A stretch of 64,000 nt of DNA. Origin: Paeniglutamicibacter cryotolerans. GTDB lineage: Bacteria > Actinomycetota > Actinomycetes > Actinomycetales > Micrococcaceae. The stretch is taken from positions 558,001 through 622,000 of the forward strand of contig NZ_JACHVS010000002.1 in the NCBI RefSeq assembly GCF_014190875.1. Direction: 5' to 3'. Shown piece after piece: positions 44,987 to 54,502 of this stretch. Made by a program: the position numbers and the translations under genes. Below the pieces are notes generated by a model, which did not search any database, was not told where the DNA came from, and worked only from the letters and a program-made list of their open reading frames with translations. How positions within the stretch are numbered: the stretch's first letter is position 1; every line of letters begins with the position of its first letter.

Positions 44987-45168
44987 GGTGGAAGGATCTT
45001 GGCCCCACTCATGCTTGATGCCTCCTTGCCCAGGAAGCGGCGCCGGCATTGCTGGTGTTCCGGCGGCCCGACACGGAGATGGCGACGACGGTTCCCTGGC
45101 ATTCATGAGTACCCGGTCGCTGGGCTTCCCGGTCTCGTGAGAAACGGAACTGCATAGCAGGGGCTAAG

Positions 45169-45235
45169 AAAAGCGGGAGGCCGTTTCCACACTCGACTGA
45201 GTGCAGACGGGTATGGAGGAGGCCTCCCACTTTTT
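45169..45235. terminator. bidirectional terminator after the oxidoreductase gene
   Basis: GGGAGGCC and GGCCTCCC pair, with an inner CACTC/GAGTG hairpin; on the minus strand the stem is followed by GCTTTTCTT and on the plus strand by ACTTTTT. Confidence 0.75.
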
Positions 45236-45250
45236 GGATGAAGCAGCTGC

Positions 45251-46261
45251 CTACAGTTTGACGACCATCTTTCCGGTGTTTGCTCCGCGCATCAGGTCAA
45301 GGAGCGCCTGAACAGAGTTCTTCAGGCCTTCGACAACGGTTTCGTCGAAGACGATCTTCCCCTGGGCGACCCATGCGGTCATGTCGGCTATGAATGCCGG
45401 GTAGTGTTCGGCGTAGTTCCCGACGGTGAACCCCTTCAAGTTCAGCCCCCGGGTGACCATGTTGCTCATGTTGCGCGGTCCGAGCGCAGCCTCAGTCAAG
45501 TTGTAGACCGAGATCGCCCCACACAATGCGCCACGGCCGCCGGGGTTGAAGGCATCGAGGGCTGCTTCAAGATGTTCGCCGCCGACGTTGTCGAAGTACA
45601 CGTCAATGCCACTCGGCGCCGCGTCGTGCAGTTGCCCGCGGACTGGCCCATCCTTGTAGTTGAACGCGGCGTCGTAGCCGTACTTTTGGGTCAGCCGGTC
45701 GACCTTTTCCGCGCTGCCCGCGGAACCGATGACGCGTTTGGCTCCCTTGAGTCGCGCAATCTGTCCGGCGGCGCTTCCCACCGCACCGGCTGCGCCGGAA
45801 ATGAAGACAGTTTCTCCGCTCTTGAGTCCAGCGATTTCGAGCAATCCCACGTAAGCGGTGAAGCCGGTCATGCCCAGTATGCCCAGGTGGACCGACAATG
45901 GCAGGCCTTCAATTTCACGGACCACGCGGAAGTTGCTTGCTGGGGCCTGGGCAATATCGCGCCAGCCGAGCTGATGAAGCACCGGGTCGCCAACATTGAA
46001 GCCCTCGGCGCGAGATTCGATCACGCGTCCCACTGCGCCCGCGGTCATGACTTCGTTCAGGGCATAGGGGGCAGCATAGGACTTGGCCTCATTCATGCGT
46101 CCACGCATGTAGGGGTCAACGGAGGTGAACTCGTTGGCGACGCGGATTTCGCCATCGGCAAGATCTGCCAGTTCCACAGCAACGGTGGAGAAATTCGAGT
46201 GCTCCGGCCAGCCCGTGGGGCGGCTGACCAAGTGGATCTGGGTGCTTGTGGAAGTGGACAT
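45251..46261 (-). CDS. NADP-dependent oxidoreductase, MDR superfamily (leukotriene B4 dehydrogenase/CurA type)
   Basis: The 336-residue enzyme has SVDPYMRGRM, GMTGFTAYVGLLEIA, and the nucleotide loop SGAAGAVGSAAGQIARLKG, then YFDNVGGEHLEAAL and GAISVYN, all standard for this zinc-free double-bond reductase group. Substrates are usually enones or enals. It is a lone gene, not linked by a shared promoter to the TetR gene about 515 bases away, but it may be its target. Confidence 0.9.
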   Translation of the reverse strand: MSTSTSTQIHLVSRPTGWPEHSNFSTVAVELADLADGEIRVANEFTSVDPYMRGRMNEAKSYAAPYALNEVMTAGAVGRVIESRAEGFNVGDPVLHQLGWRDIAQAPASNFRVVREIEGLPLSVHLGILGMTGFTAYVGLLEIAGLKSGETVFISGAAGAVGSAAGQIARLKGAKRVIGSAGSAEKVDRLTQKYGYDAAFNYKDGPVRGQLHDAAPSGIDVYFDNVGGEHLEAALDAFNPGGRGALCGAISVYNLTEAALGPRNMSNMVTRGLNLKGFTVGNYAEHYPAFIADMTAWVAQGKIVFDETVVEGLKNSVQALLDLMRGANTGKMVVKL

Positions 46262-46717
46262 GTTTTCATGCTCCGTTTCGGTTGGAATCTGTGGGGAGTT
46301 ATCGGGCAATCGCAATGAGGTCGAAAGTAGCGGACAGGGCAGGTCGCTTGGCCGAAGGAGCCCGGCGCGCTCAAGCTGGGGGCGAGGAAAAGGAACGCCT
46401 GCCAGCCCGGAGGCTAGCCTCGAGCCGGTGCCGGCAATGATCAATGTCGCTCCGGTGGTCGTGGGGATGACGTTGAATATCATCATGCCCGCACCAGTGA
46501 TGACGGCGAGGAGCGGGGCGTGGAAGCCCCCGTTCTAGACCGCCGGAGTGTTTGGCTTGGCCTTGGCATCCGCGCTGGTTCCGAATGCCGCACGGTTGGA
46601 AGGGGGCTCCCTGCAAGGGAAATCGAACGCGAAAGTATTCACGTGGATTGCCGCGGCTAGGCTGGCGAAAAAAATGCTTGTCAGCAGCATCCGATATTCC
46701 CAAGTGGTCGAAAGCGA
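46262..46717. other. intergenic stretch between oxidoreductase and TetR gene
   Basis: About 455 bases with no gene I can support. A hydrophobic minus-strand frame near 46440-46500 (MMIFNVIPTTTGATLIIAG) could be a leftover of a membrane protein. Confidence 0.4.
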
Positions 46718-46763
46718 TTGTGTAACGTCCGTTCCAATATATACTGGAACGGACGTTACACAA
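46718..46763. promoter_or_regulatory. 19-bp double operator upstream of the TetR gene
   Basis: TTGTGTAACGTCCGTTCCA is repeated in inverted form after an 8-base spacer (ATATATAC). Each arm has its own small palindrome (AACG-2-CGTT), so it looks like two adjoining TetR sites placed symmetrically. It ends 13 bases before the TetR start codon. Confidence 0.85.
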
Positions 46764-46776
46764 AATAGGGGAAAGC

Positions 46777-47382
46777 ATGGCCAGAACGCAAGAGTTTGAC
46801 ACCGGCAAGGCGCTCAGCGATGCGCGTAACGTCTTTTGGGACAAGGGATTTGATGCCACCTCGATAGCGGACCTGGAGACGGCCACGGGATTGGGGCGTT
46901 CAAGCATTTACCATGGCTTTGGTTCCAAGCGTGGACTTTTTGACGCGGTGATCCAGGATTACATGGACACTGTTCTGCGGCCTCGTCTGGAGCTGTTGCG
47001 CAACCCCGGGGTACCTTCAAGCGGGATTTCGACCTACTTGGATTCGTTGTCCGCCGCTTTGCAGAAGGCCTCGGACGCGGGCTCGAATCGAGGGTGCCTG
47101 TTGCTGAACACCACCGCGGGCATGGCCGGACGGGATGAGGCAATGAGGATCCTGATTGAGGGGTACCAGAACGAACTACGGGACGGTGTCGCCGGTGCCC
47201 TGCGTGCGAGCGACCCTGGGCAAACTGAGACGCTGGTGCTTGGCCGGGCTCGAACCATCGCCGGGTTGACCATGGGTGCGTTGCTGATGGCTCGTCTTAA
47301 CCCTACTGAGGCGGTGGCCATGCTTGATGCGGCGAGCGATCAAGTGAGCGAATGGTTTCCCGCGACCGTCTTGATTCGCTAG
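46777..47382 (+). CDS. TetR/AcrR-family transcriptional regulator
   Basis: The 201-residue protein has the TetR helix-turn-helix (NVFWDKGFDATSIADLETATG, then GRSSIYHGFGSKRGLFD) and a C-terminal domain with the NRGCLLLNTTAGMA segment often found in this subgroup (TetR_C_16/AcrR-like). It probably represses itself through the double operator. GGGGAAAGC precedes the ATG. Confidence 0.92.
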   Translation: MARTQEFDTGKALSDARNVFWDKGFDATSIADLETATGLGRSSIYHGFGSKRGLFDAVIQDYMDTVLRPRLELLRNPGVPSSGISTYLDSLSAALQKASDAGSNRGCLLLNTTAGMAGRDEAMRILIEGYQNELRDGVAGALRASDPGQTETLVLGRARTIAGLTMGALLMARLNPTEAVAMLDAASDQVSEWFPATVLIR

Positions 47383-47824
47383 GTGGTTGGCCAGGCTGAT
47401 GCCGGCTGCGGTGTCCCCAGTTCCCGTTTCGTTGATTCGGGGCAGCCAAGCAGGTGTATCCGGCCGGAGGGGAGATCGGTCGAGGGTGAAAAGCTGAATG
47501 AAGTCGGGATAAGTGTGCAGGGACTCCTTGATGTCCGGGGGTCTACGCCGACGATCCTATAGCCCATCTCGCTACATTTTGTGCACCCCTGCGTGCTCGG
47601 GATGTTCTCGGACGCATGCCGAGCGTTCGCGATCCCGTGTGCTTGTCCATATTCGTCATGCCGCGGGTATGTGTCCATCGAGGCCAGGTGCTGCATTCCA
47701 GCGTGACATGAAGATTCCGGAATCGGGCACGGAGATCCCTGACGGCCCGGAAACCACCTTGTGCGGCCCCGAAACCTGTTGTAGCCCAGTACCATATTTG
47801 TGGCGACGGGCAAGGGGATCAGTC
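47383..47824. other. intergenic stretch before the alkyl sulfatase
   Basis: About 440 bases; an in-frame extension of the sulfatase frame lies here but shows no family signal. The ribosome binding site AAGGGG is at 47811 or so. Confidence 0.5.
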
Positions 47825-49699
47825 ATGGGCGCTAAGAAGCCGGCCAGTGAATCGGTGATCAAGGCGAATGCGGCATTGCGGGAAACGCTGCCATTCTCCG
47901 ACGCCGACGATTTTCGGGACGCGGATCGCGGTTTCCTAGGTGCCCTTGATCCCGGGATCGTCCACTCCGCCGATGGATCCGTAGTGTGGGATAGCGGCAC
48001 CTATGGGTTCATTTCCGGCGAGGCACCAGCGACCGTGAATCCCAGCTTGTGGCGGCAGTCTAGCCTGGTTGCCCGGCAGGGGCTCTATGAGGTGGTCGAG
48101 GGTATCTACCAGGTGCGGGGTATGGACCTGTCGAACATCTCCTTCATCGAGGGGCAGGAGGGGGTCATCGTGATTGACCCGCTGATCTCCACCGAGACGG
48201 CAGCAGCGGCACTAGGCCTCTACCGCAGTCACCGCGGCAACCGGCCTGTAGTGGCCGTCATCTATACCCATAGCCACGTCGACCATTTTGGAGGGGTATT
48301 TGGCGTCGCCTCGCATGCGGACGTCGATTCCGGACGCATCCAGGTCATCGCCCCGGAGGGATTCGTCGAGCATGCCGTGGCAGAAAACGTATACGCGGGC
48401 ACAGCGATGGGCAGGCGCGCCGGCTATATGTACGGAGCCGCGCTCGAACGTGGTCCGCAGGGAACTGTTGGTGCAGGCCTGGGACAGGCGACGTCGACCG
48501 GCGAGGTGGGGCTGATCGTCCCCACGCTGGACATCAGCACCATGGGCGAGGTGCACATCATCGACGGAGTTGAGATCGAGTTCCAGATGGCGCCCGGCTC
48601 GGAGGCCCCGGCCGAGATGCACTTCTACTTTCCCGGGTTCAGGGCGCTATGCATGGCGGAAAACGCGACACACACTCAGCACAACTTGCTCACCCTGCGA
48701 GGTGCATTGGTGCGGGATCCCCGGATCTGGTCGGGTTACCTGACCGAGGCGATCGAGGCCTTTGGGCAGCGGGCCGACGTGGCCTTCGCCTCCCACCATT
48801 GGCCGGCCTGGGGTATCGAGCGCATCGCCGGGTTCTTGGCCACCCAGCGCGATCTCTACAGCTACCTGCATGGCCAGACCCTGCGGCTGCTGAACCAGGG
48901 GTTCAGCGGCGCGGAGATCGCCGAGATGATCCAGTTGCCCTCGGCCCTGGAGGAAGCGTGGAATGCCCGCGGCTACTACGGTTCGGTCAGCCACAACGTC
49001 AAGGCCATCTACCAGCGCTACATGGGTTGGTTCGACGGCAACCCGGCCCGGCTGTGGCAGCACACTCCGACCGAGGCGGCGATGCGCTACGTGCGGGCCA
49101 TGGGTGGCATCGAGAACGTCGTCGAACTGGCCCAGGGCGCGTTCGATTCAGGTGACTTCCGCTGGGCGGCCACGCTGCTGGATCATGCCGTGTTCGCCGA
49201 GGACAGCCACGCGGGGGCCCGTGAACTGCAGGCCGACAAGCTCGAGCAGCTCGGTTACGGTGCCGAGAACGGCACCTGGCGCAACTTCTTCCTCAGCGGT
49301 GCTAGCGAATTGCGCGACGGCAACTTCGGCACACCGACGATACCCGATGCCCCGGCCATCCTCGCGCAACTGAGCGCCGAGCAGTTGCTCGATGTATTGT
49401 CCATCTCCGTGAACGGGCCGCGGGCCTGGGAGCTGGAGCTGGTCCTGGACGTGACATTCACCGACCTGGATACCAACTACCGGGTGACACTGCGCAACGG
49501 GGTACTGGTCTATGCCAAGCGGCCTGCCACGAGCGACGCGGCAGCCAGTGTCCGGCTGAGTCGGGGCCGGCTGCTGCGGCTGCTGGGGGGAGATGATTCG
49601 AGCCCGGGGATCGAGGTGGCAGGTGACTCCACGGTGCTCGACGCCCTGATGGGTGTGCTGGACGCGGGTGACAGGGCTTTCAACATCGTTACCCCGTAG
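47825..49699 (+). CDS. alkyl/aryl-sulfatase of the SdsA/BDS1 type
   Basis: The 624-residue enzyme has a metallo-beta-lactamase domain (THSHVDHFGG for zinc, MAENATHTQHNLLTLRGA further on), an alkyl-sulfatase dimerisation part (GYYGSVSHNVKAIYQRYMGW and GGIENVVELAQ), and a C-terminal SCP2-like domain (LSAEQLLDVLSISVNGPRAWE). These enzymes cleave alkyl sulfates such as SDS. There is no signal peptide, so it works inside the cell. AGGGG is placed correctly before ATG 47825. Confidence 0.92.
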   Translation: MGAKKPASESVIKANAALRETLPFSDADDFRDADRGFLGALDPGIVHSADGSVVWDSGTYGFISGEAPATVNPSLWRQSSLVARQGLYEVVEGIYQVRGMDLSNISFIEGQEGVIVIDPLISTETAAAALGLYRSHRGNRPVVAVIYTHSHVDHFGGVFGVASHADVDSGRIQVIAPEGFVEHAVAENVYAGTAMGRRAGYMYGAALERGPQGTVGAGLGQATSTGEVGLIVPTLDISTMGEVHIIDGVEIEFQMAPGSEAPAEMHFYFPGFRALCMAENATHTQHNLLTLRGALVRDPRIWSGYLTEAIEAFGQRADVAFASHHWPAWGIERIAGFLATQRDLYSYLHGQTLRLLNQGFSGAEIAEMIQLPSALEEAWNARGYYGSVSHNVKAIYQRYMGWFDGNPARLWQHTPTEAAMRYVRAMGGIENVVELAQGAFDSGDFRWAATLLDHAVFAEDSHAGARELQADKLEQLGYGAENGTWRNFFLSGASELRDGNFGTPTIPDAPAILAQLSAEQLLDVLSISVNGPRAWELELVLDVTFTDLDTNYRVTLRNGVLVYAKRPATSDAAASVRLSRGRLLRLLGGDDSSPGIEVAGDSTVLDALMGVLDAGDRAFNIVTP

Positions 49700-49729
49700 C
49701 CGTAGTGGTGCGCACCCGAAGCCGGGGGC

Positions 49730-50644
49730 TTAGCCCGGATCCACCGCCTCCAGCGTCTGAATAGCGTAGTCGATGACGGCGCGGGCCCGTGCCGTGGGCC
49801 GGGTGTCCGCGGGCCAGATTGCCACCACGTTGGTCTGGCCGCTGCGCGGGCGCAGGCGTCGGCTGGCCAGCGGCAGTCCCTCACTGGAAACGGGGATCTG
49901 GTTGGGCCGGGACATGATCAGGCTATAGCCCAGGCCGCGGCCGACCATGGCCCGGGCCAGATCGATCTGTGGGACCTTGGCGCCGAGGCGCGGGACCAGT
50001 CCGCGCTGATCGAACATCAGCTGGGTGTAGCCGGTGCTCGGTGCCGTATCGAGCAGGATCAGGGGCTCTGGAACGAGATCCGCCAAATCGACATCCGGCT
50101 GGGCGGCCAGCGGATCGGATTCGGCGAGCACAGCCATCACCTCCGTTTCATAGATGGTGGTTCGTTCCAGCTCCGGGGGCATCCCGATGTCGTACACGAT
50201 GGCGGTGTCCAGGGTCCCGTTCTCGAGAGCGGGGAGTAGATCGGCGTGGTCGCCGACGGTGATGCTGATGTCCACCCCGGGATGCAGCCGCCCGATGCCC
50301 TCCAAGACAGCGGGAAGCACGTTGCTGGCTAGGCCCGTGTAGCAACCCAGTGCCACCGGGCCGCGCAGTTCCCCGCTGACCTCGGCCAGTTCGTTGGCTA
50401 GGACTTCAAGGTCCCTGAGGATCCCGCGGGCCCGCTCGGCGAAGTGCCGGCCGGCTGTGGTGAGGTGCATGCCTCGGGCCTTGCGCCTAATGCACAGTTG
50501 TTCGCCCACGGCCGCCTCCAGTCCGGAGATGGCATGGGAAAGTGCAGATTCCGATACGTGCAGTGCCTTGGCCGCCGAGCTGAGCGTCGGATGATCGGGC
50601 AGTACGCAGAAGAGTTCCAGCTGGCGGAGGGTGAACCTGCTCAT
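49730..50644 (-). CDS. LysR-family transcriptional regulator
   Basis: The 304-residue protein starts MSRFTLRQLELFCVLPDHPT, with LSSAAKALHVSESALSHAIS as the helix-turn-helix, followed by a LysR ligand domain. It is divergent from the P450 gene and convergent with the sulfatase gene, so the P450 is the likely target. In the 106-base space, ATATTT and AAATAT (50657-50683) make a loose inverted repeat. Confidence 0.92.
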   Translation of the reverse strand: MSRFTLRQLELFCVLPDHPTLSSAAKALHVSESALSHAISGLEAAVGEQLCIRRKARGMHLTTAGRHFAERARGILRDLEVLANELAEVSGELRGPVALGCYTGLASNVLPAVLEGIGRLHPGVDISITVGDHADLLPALENGTLDTAIVYDIGMPPELERTTIYETEVMAVLAESDPLAAQPDVDLADLVPEPLILLDTAPSTGYTQLMFDQRGLVPRLGAKVPQIDLARAMVGRGLGYSLIMSRPNQIPVSSEGLPLASRRLRPRSGQTNVVAIWPADTRPTARARAVIDYAIQTLEAVDPG

Positions 50645-50750
50645 GGCGTATGTCCTATATTTTCGAAGATGTTTGGCAAATATCTGCAGTTTACTGATAG
50701 TTGCTTGAGTGTGACACTGATTACCAGAACAAGTGAAATTGGAGACTTTG

Positions 50751-52031
50751 ATGAGCATGTACGCCCCCGGGTGCCCCTTCCCCCATACAACCGAGGAATC
50801 GGAGGCGGCTGTCCCGTCCGTGCCCGCCGCACCGGGAGTTCTCCCTGTCGGTGCTCAAGCCCCGGCCATCGACTGGGTGGATCCCGCTGAGCTCATCGCC
50901 GATCCCTACGCTGTATACGCCCGGCTGCGCACCGAGGCTCCCATCGCCTGGGTCCCAAACTTGAAGCGATACCTGGTCACCAGCTACTCCGGCTGCCACC
51001 AGGTCGAACAGGACCAGGAGACCTTCAGCGCCAACGTCTCCGGCGCCACGATGACCCGTGCCCTCGGCGCCCAGCCGATGCTGCGTAAGGACGATCCCGA
51101 GCACGCGCCGGACCGGCTCCCGGTGAATCCGGTGCTGCGGCCCAAGTCCATCAAGGAGTCATGGGCTCCGGCTTTCGCTGCGAACGCCGAGATGTTCCTG
51201 GACGTGTTGGAGGACAAGGGCCCGGATGCCGCCGACCTGAACAGCGACTACGCCGCCCCGCTGGCCTCAAAGAATCTTCGTGACCTGCTCGGACTGCGGG
51301 ACGTGCCGGTGGAGGCGATCCGCCGATGGTCCCACGATTTCATCGCCGGCACCGGCAACGTACTCGATGACCCAGCGATCTGGGCCCGCTGCGACTCATC
51401 GCAGGGCGAGGCCGATGCGGTGTTGGCCGAGCTGATCCCGTTCTACCGCGAGCATCCGGACTCTTCCATGATTTCCGCCTGGGCGAACAGTGGCCTGCCG
51501 GCCTCCAATGTCGCGGCGAACGTCAAGCTCACCATCTCTGGCGGCATGAACGAGCCGCAGCACATGGTCACCAACATGGTCTGGGCGTTATCCAACCACC
51601 CGGAACAGCGTGCTCAGGTCCTGGCAGATCCCTCGTGGTGGCCAGCTGTCTTTGATGAGGCGGTGCGTTGGCGCTCGCCGATCGGCATGTACCCCCGCGA
51701 AACGACGGTCGACACGGTGTTGGACGGAGTCCGGATCCCGGCGGGTTCCGGTATCGGCGTCATGGTGGCAGCCGCCAACCACGACGCGGCGCAGTTCGGC
51801 GACACCGCCGCCGACTTCGACATTAACCGACCCAAGCGCCCTCACCTGGCTTTCGGCAGCGGCGTGCACCTGTGTGCCGGACACTGGGCGGCGAAGTCGG
51901 CCATCGGCCAGATCGCGGTGCCCAAGGCATACGACCGCCTTCCGGGGTTGCGCGTCGATACCCGCCGGGTCGAAAGCTGGGACGGTTGGATCTTCCGCGG
52001 CATCACCAGCCTCCCGGTTACCTGGGGCTAA
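50751..52031 (+). CDS. cytochrome P450 with unusual I-helix
   Basis: The 426-residue P450 has the heme loop FGSGVHLCAGHWAAKSA (Cys ligand), the ExxR motif in FDEAVRWRSP, and the meander region. The I-helix reads SGGMNEPQHMV where most P450s have the AGxDT acid-alcohol pair; here Asn-Glu-Pro replaces it, as in a known subgroup of bacterial P450s. Redox partners are not adjacent. GGAG precedes ATG 50751. Substrate unknown. Confidence 0.9.
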   Translation: MSMYAPGCPFPHTTEESEAAVPSVPAAPGVLPVGAQAPAIDWVDPAELIADPYAVYARLRTEAPIAWVPNLKRYLVTSYSGCHQVEQDQETFSANVSGATMTRALGAQPMLRKDDPEHAPDRLPVNPVLRPKSIKESWAPAFAANAEMFLDVLEDKGPDAADLNSDYAAPLASKNLRDLLGLRDVPVEAIRRWSHDFIAGTGNVLDDPAIWARCDSSQGEADAVLAELIPFYREHPDSSMISAWANSGLPASNVAANVKLTISGGMNEPQHMVTNMVWALSNHPEQRAQVLADPSWWPAVFDEAVRWRSPIGMYPRETTVDTVLDGVRIPAGSGIGVMVAAANHDAAQFGDTAADFDINRPKRPHLAFGSGVHLCAGHWAAKSAIGQIAVPKAYDRLPGLRVDTRRVESWDGWIFRGITSLPVTWG

Positions 52032-52108
52032 GTGGCATGACCCGGTGCAGCGGCTAGCACCGGGACGGCGCTCCGCAACGCCATCGTCCCGGTGCTAACC
52101 TCGAATCC

Positions 52109-52510
52109 ATGCAAGCGCATGAACTCCAAGCCCTGGTGCAGCTGCGCCGGGCCAGGGACCTGATTGACCGGGAGTACGCCAGCCCGCTGGATGTACCCGC
52201 GATGGCGACGCAGGCGCTGATGTCTCCGGCGCATTTCTCACGCAGCTTCCGGGCAGCCTACGGCGAGTCGCCCTACGCGTACCTCATGACCCGGCGGATC
52301 GAACGCGCCATGGCACTGCTGCGCACCGGGCTAAGCGTCACCGACGCGTGCATGGCGGTAGGCTGTACCTCGCTGGGGTCCTTCAGTAGCAGTTTCACCG
52401 AGATCGTCGGTGAAACGCCGAGTTCATACCGTACGCGCAAGCACAGTGCCGTGGAGGCCATGCCCGCCTGCATCGCGCGGATCACCACGCGGCCGATCCG
52501 CAGCAGGTAG
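52109..52510 (+). CDS. AraC-family regulator, DNA-binding domain only
   Basis: The 133-residue protein is a stand-alone AraC/XylS double helix-turn-helix (MATQALMSPAHFSRSFRAAYG and TDACMAVGCTSLGSFSSSFTE). The short length and absence of a sensing domain are typical of small AraC proteins that usually neighbour a VOC or DUF gene. It is 77 bases after the P450. Confidence 0.88.
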   Translation: MQAHELQALVQLRRARDLIDREYASPLDVPAMATQALMSPAHFSRSFRAAYGESPYAYLMTRRIERAMALLRTGLSVTDACMAVGCTSLGSFSSSFTEIVGETPSSYRTRKHSAVEAMPACIARITTRPIRSR

Positions 52511-52876
52511 GGCGTGCGGGGGCCGGTCGGGCTCAGTCAGCCCCTTGCAGTCAGTTCAGTTCGGTGCCCGCCTCGGTGCAGACAGCGGCGCAGATCCGCT
52601 GAAGCTCAAGCAGGGGCCGCTTCTGAAAGCGGAATGCATCTTACGGCAAGACATTCGGAATGGAGTGAGGTATTTGATCCACCCCAGATGGCTACATATC
52701 CACCAGTCGAAATCGGTCTCGAGTACTGTGTAACATGGGTGCCCCATCGCCGGATAACTCACCGAACATCCTCTATGTACACTTCATGGCCTAGTATTTG
52801 CAAAACAGCTGGTCAATAGCTGATTTGTTCGGTGGCAGACGGGTTTGCGGGTGCCGATGCGACGTTTTGAGCGTGC
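52511..52876. other. intergenic stretch
   Basis: About 365 bases with no gene I can name. Confidence 0.5.
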
Positions 52877-53401
52877 CTATTCGCCTCTGGCGTCGGTGAG
52901 AGTGAGTCGCGCTGCTGTGACCATGTAGTACCCGAATGCGCTGGTGATGCAGGCGCTGCCGACGCCGACAACGCCCCAGATTGTGGTCCATTCTGTTTGT
53001 GCTGAAGTCAAAAGAAGGCTGGCTACTGCGATCGCGAGCATGACTGATCCGAGATAATAATCGATGGTGCGCCCGAAGAGCCACGGCATGAAGGAGAAGT
53101 GCAGGGCGACGATGCGGGCGACGATCGGCAAAATCCATTGTGCTAGGCCAAAGACCGATGGCAAGACGATTGCGGTGACGATCAGTCCACCTTGGACGCT
53201 GCTGAGAATGCTCATCCCTTTGTCAATGCGCGCATCGAATGCAGCTTTGACTCGAGGCATCGCAGTGCTTACGGAGATGAGCCGCATGGCTGTGGCAAGG
53301 AGGTAGATCAACCAGGCGAGTGCCGCCGCGAAGAAAACGGAACCGGGCAACGGCCATGCAAAGATTGCCCAAATTGCGTAAATGGGCGTGAACCCAGCCA
53401 T
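52877..53401 (-). CDS. membrane protein, possibly truncated by an amber codon
   Basis: The 174-residue protein has four to five membrane segments and a basic loop (RVKAAFDARIDKG). Upstream in the same frame lies ATG (53465-53467) with AGGAAAG 8 bases before it, coding MATATES, then TAG (53444-53446), then PGTILRGIASGLFP leading straight into the present start. The internal ATG has no ribosome binding site. So the gene may be a full-length gene broken at codon 8. Family unknown. Confidence 0.55.
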   Translation of the reverse strand: MAGFTPIYAIWAIFAWPLPGSVFFAAALAWLIYLLATAMRLISVSTAMPRVKAAFDARIDKGMSILSSVQGGLIVTAIVLPSVFGLAQWILPIVARIVALHFSFMPWLFGRTIDYYLGSVMLAIAVASLLLTSAQTEWTTIWGVVGVGSACITSAFGYYMVTAARLTLTDARGE

Positions 53402-53467
53402 GGGGAAGAGGCCTGAAGCGATACCGCGCAGGATCGTGCCCGGCTATGACTCCGTTGCTGTCGCCAT

Positions 53468-54011
53468 GACTGGCTTTCCTGGTTGGCGGGGGTGTAGCCA
53501 CGCTGCATGACAGCGGTAATTAGCGATGTTACAGGCCCACCGGGACCACGGCTTGGGAAGGTCGTTCCGCCTTCATGGCGTACGACGTTGGACGAACCTC
53601 TCGTACCGGGCCTGCTCTACCAAAATCAAGATCCGTTCTGATGGCGTCTCAAGCGAACGAACGCGACGGAACCGGTGGTAGCGGACCTGCCCAGCTGATC
53701 GTCCCCACTCAGGGTTCGGCGTACGGACAGGCTTTGACGAGATCCAACCGCCAAGCTGCAGGGCAGCGGCTACCTGGCTGTACGCATCCTTATCGTACGA
53801 TTTTTTCCATTTTCAGTAGGCGGCCCCATGCAGGTCCATTACGGAGAGGGTACGCAGCGTTTTCCGGTCCGGTTGGTTGTTCTCCATGCCCCTCCTCCTC
53901 CGGAACCCGGGGCCGGGCCATCCGCTTCGTGGGTGCGACCTTCCGTGGCAGTGGGCGGATCGAGCAGAATTGGAGAAGCTCGCTGGGTACGCCGCGACTA
54001 GCGTTTGCTAC
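53468..54011. other. intergenic stretch before the VOC gene
   Basis: About 540 bases with only short frames; nothing assigned. Confidence 0.5.
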
Positions 54012-54419
54012 ATGAACATTTCAGTGCAGTACTCACACATCACGGTCAACGACACCGATGCCTCCCTGGCCTTCTACCGCGATGCCCTGGGCTTCGACGT
54101 GCACAACGACGTGGGATCCGGCGGGCAGCGCTGGGTCACCCTGGGATCCGATGTCCAGCCCGGCCTGGAAATCGTGCTTTCCGAACCGTATGCCGGGCGC
54201 TCGCAGTCTGACGGGGACGCCCTGCAGGTGCTGCTGACCAAGGGAGTGCTGCCGCTGATCAACCTGGCCACCGATGACCTGGACGGGCTCTTCGAAAAGG
54301 TGCGCGCGGCCGGGGCCGAGGTCTTGCAGGAACCGATCGAGCAGCCGTGGGGTCCGCGCGACTGCGCATTCCGCGACCCGTCGGGCAACACCGTCCGCAT
54401 TTCCCAGGCAAGGGCCTGA
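54012..54419 (+). CDS. VOC-family (glyoxalase/bleomycin-resistance-like) protein
   Basis: The 135-residue protein has two paired beta-alpha-beta-beta-beta units: QYSHITVNDTDASLAFYRDA begins the first (His metal ligand) and LINLATDDLDGLFEKV the second, ending RDPSGNTVRISQ. It probably binds a metal and a small molecule; activity unknown. A strong terminator follows. Confidence 0.9.
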   Translation: MNISVQYSHITVNDTDASLAFYRDALGFDVHNDVGSGGQRWVTLGSDVQPGLEIVLSEPYAGRSQSDGDALQVLLTKGVLPLINLATDDLDGLFEKVRAAGAEVLQEPIEQPWGPRDCAFRDPSGNTVRISQARA

Positions 54420-54440
54420 TTTCCCCCGATTCCACCATGG

Positions 54441-54479
54441 CAGACGCCCTCCGGCCCATACGGGGCCGGAGGGCGTCTG
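54441..54479. terminator. 17-bp hairpin, bidirectional terminator
   Basis: CAGACGCCCTCCGGCCC and its exact complement surround a 5-base loop, between the converging VOC and SH3b genes. Confidence 0.85.
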
Positions 54480-54502
54480 TGGTTTCGGTTGGGCAGCCGG
54501 GC

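Noticed and set aside
46300..46520. Hydrophobic minus-strand frame before the oxidoreductase
   Set aside because: One possible membrane helix only, no start signal; not enough for a gene call.
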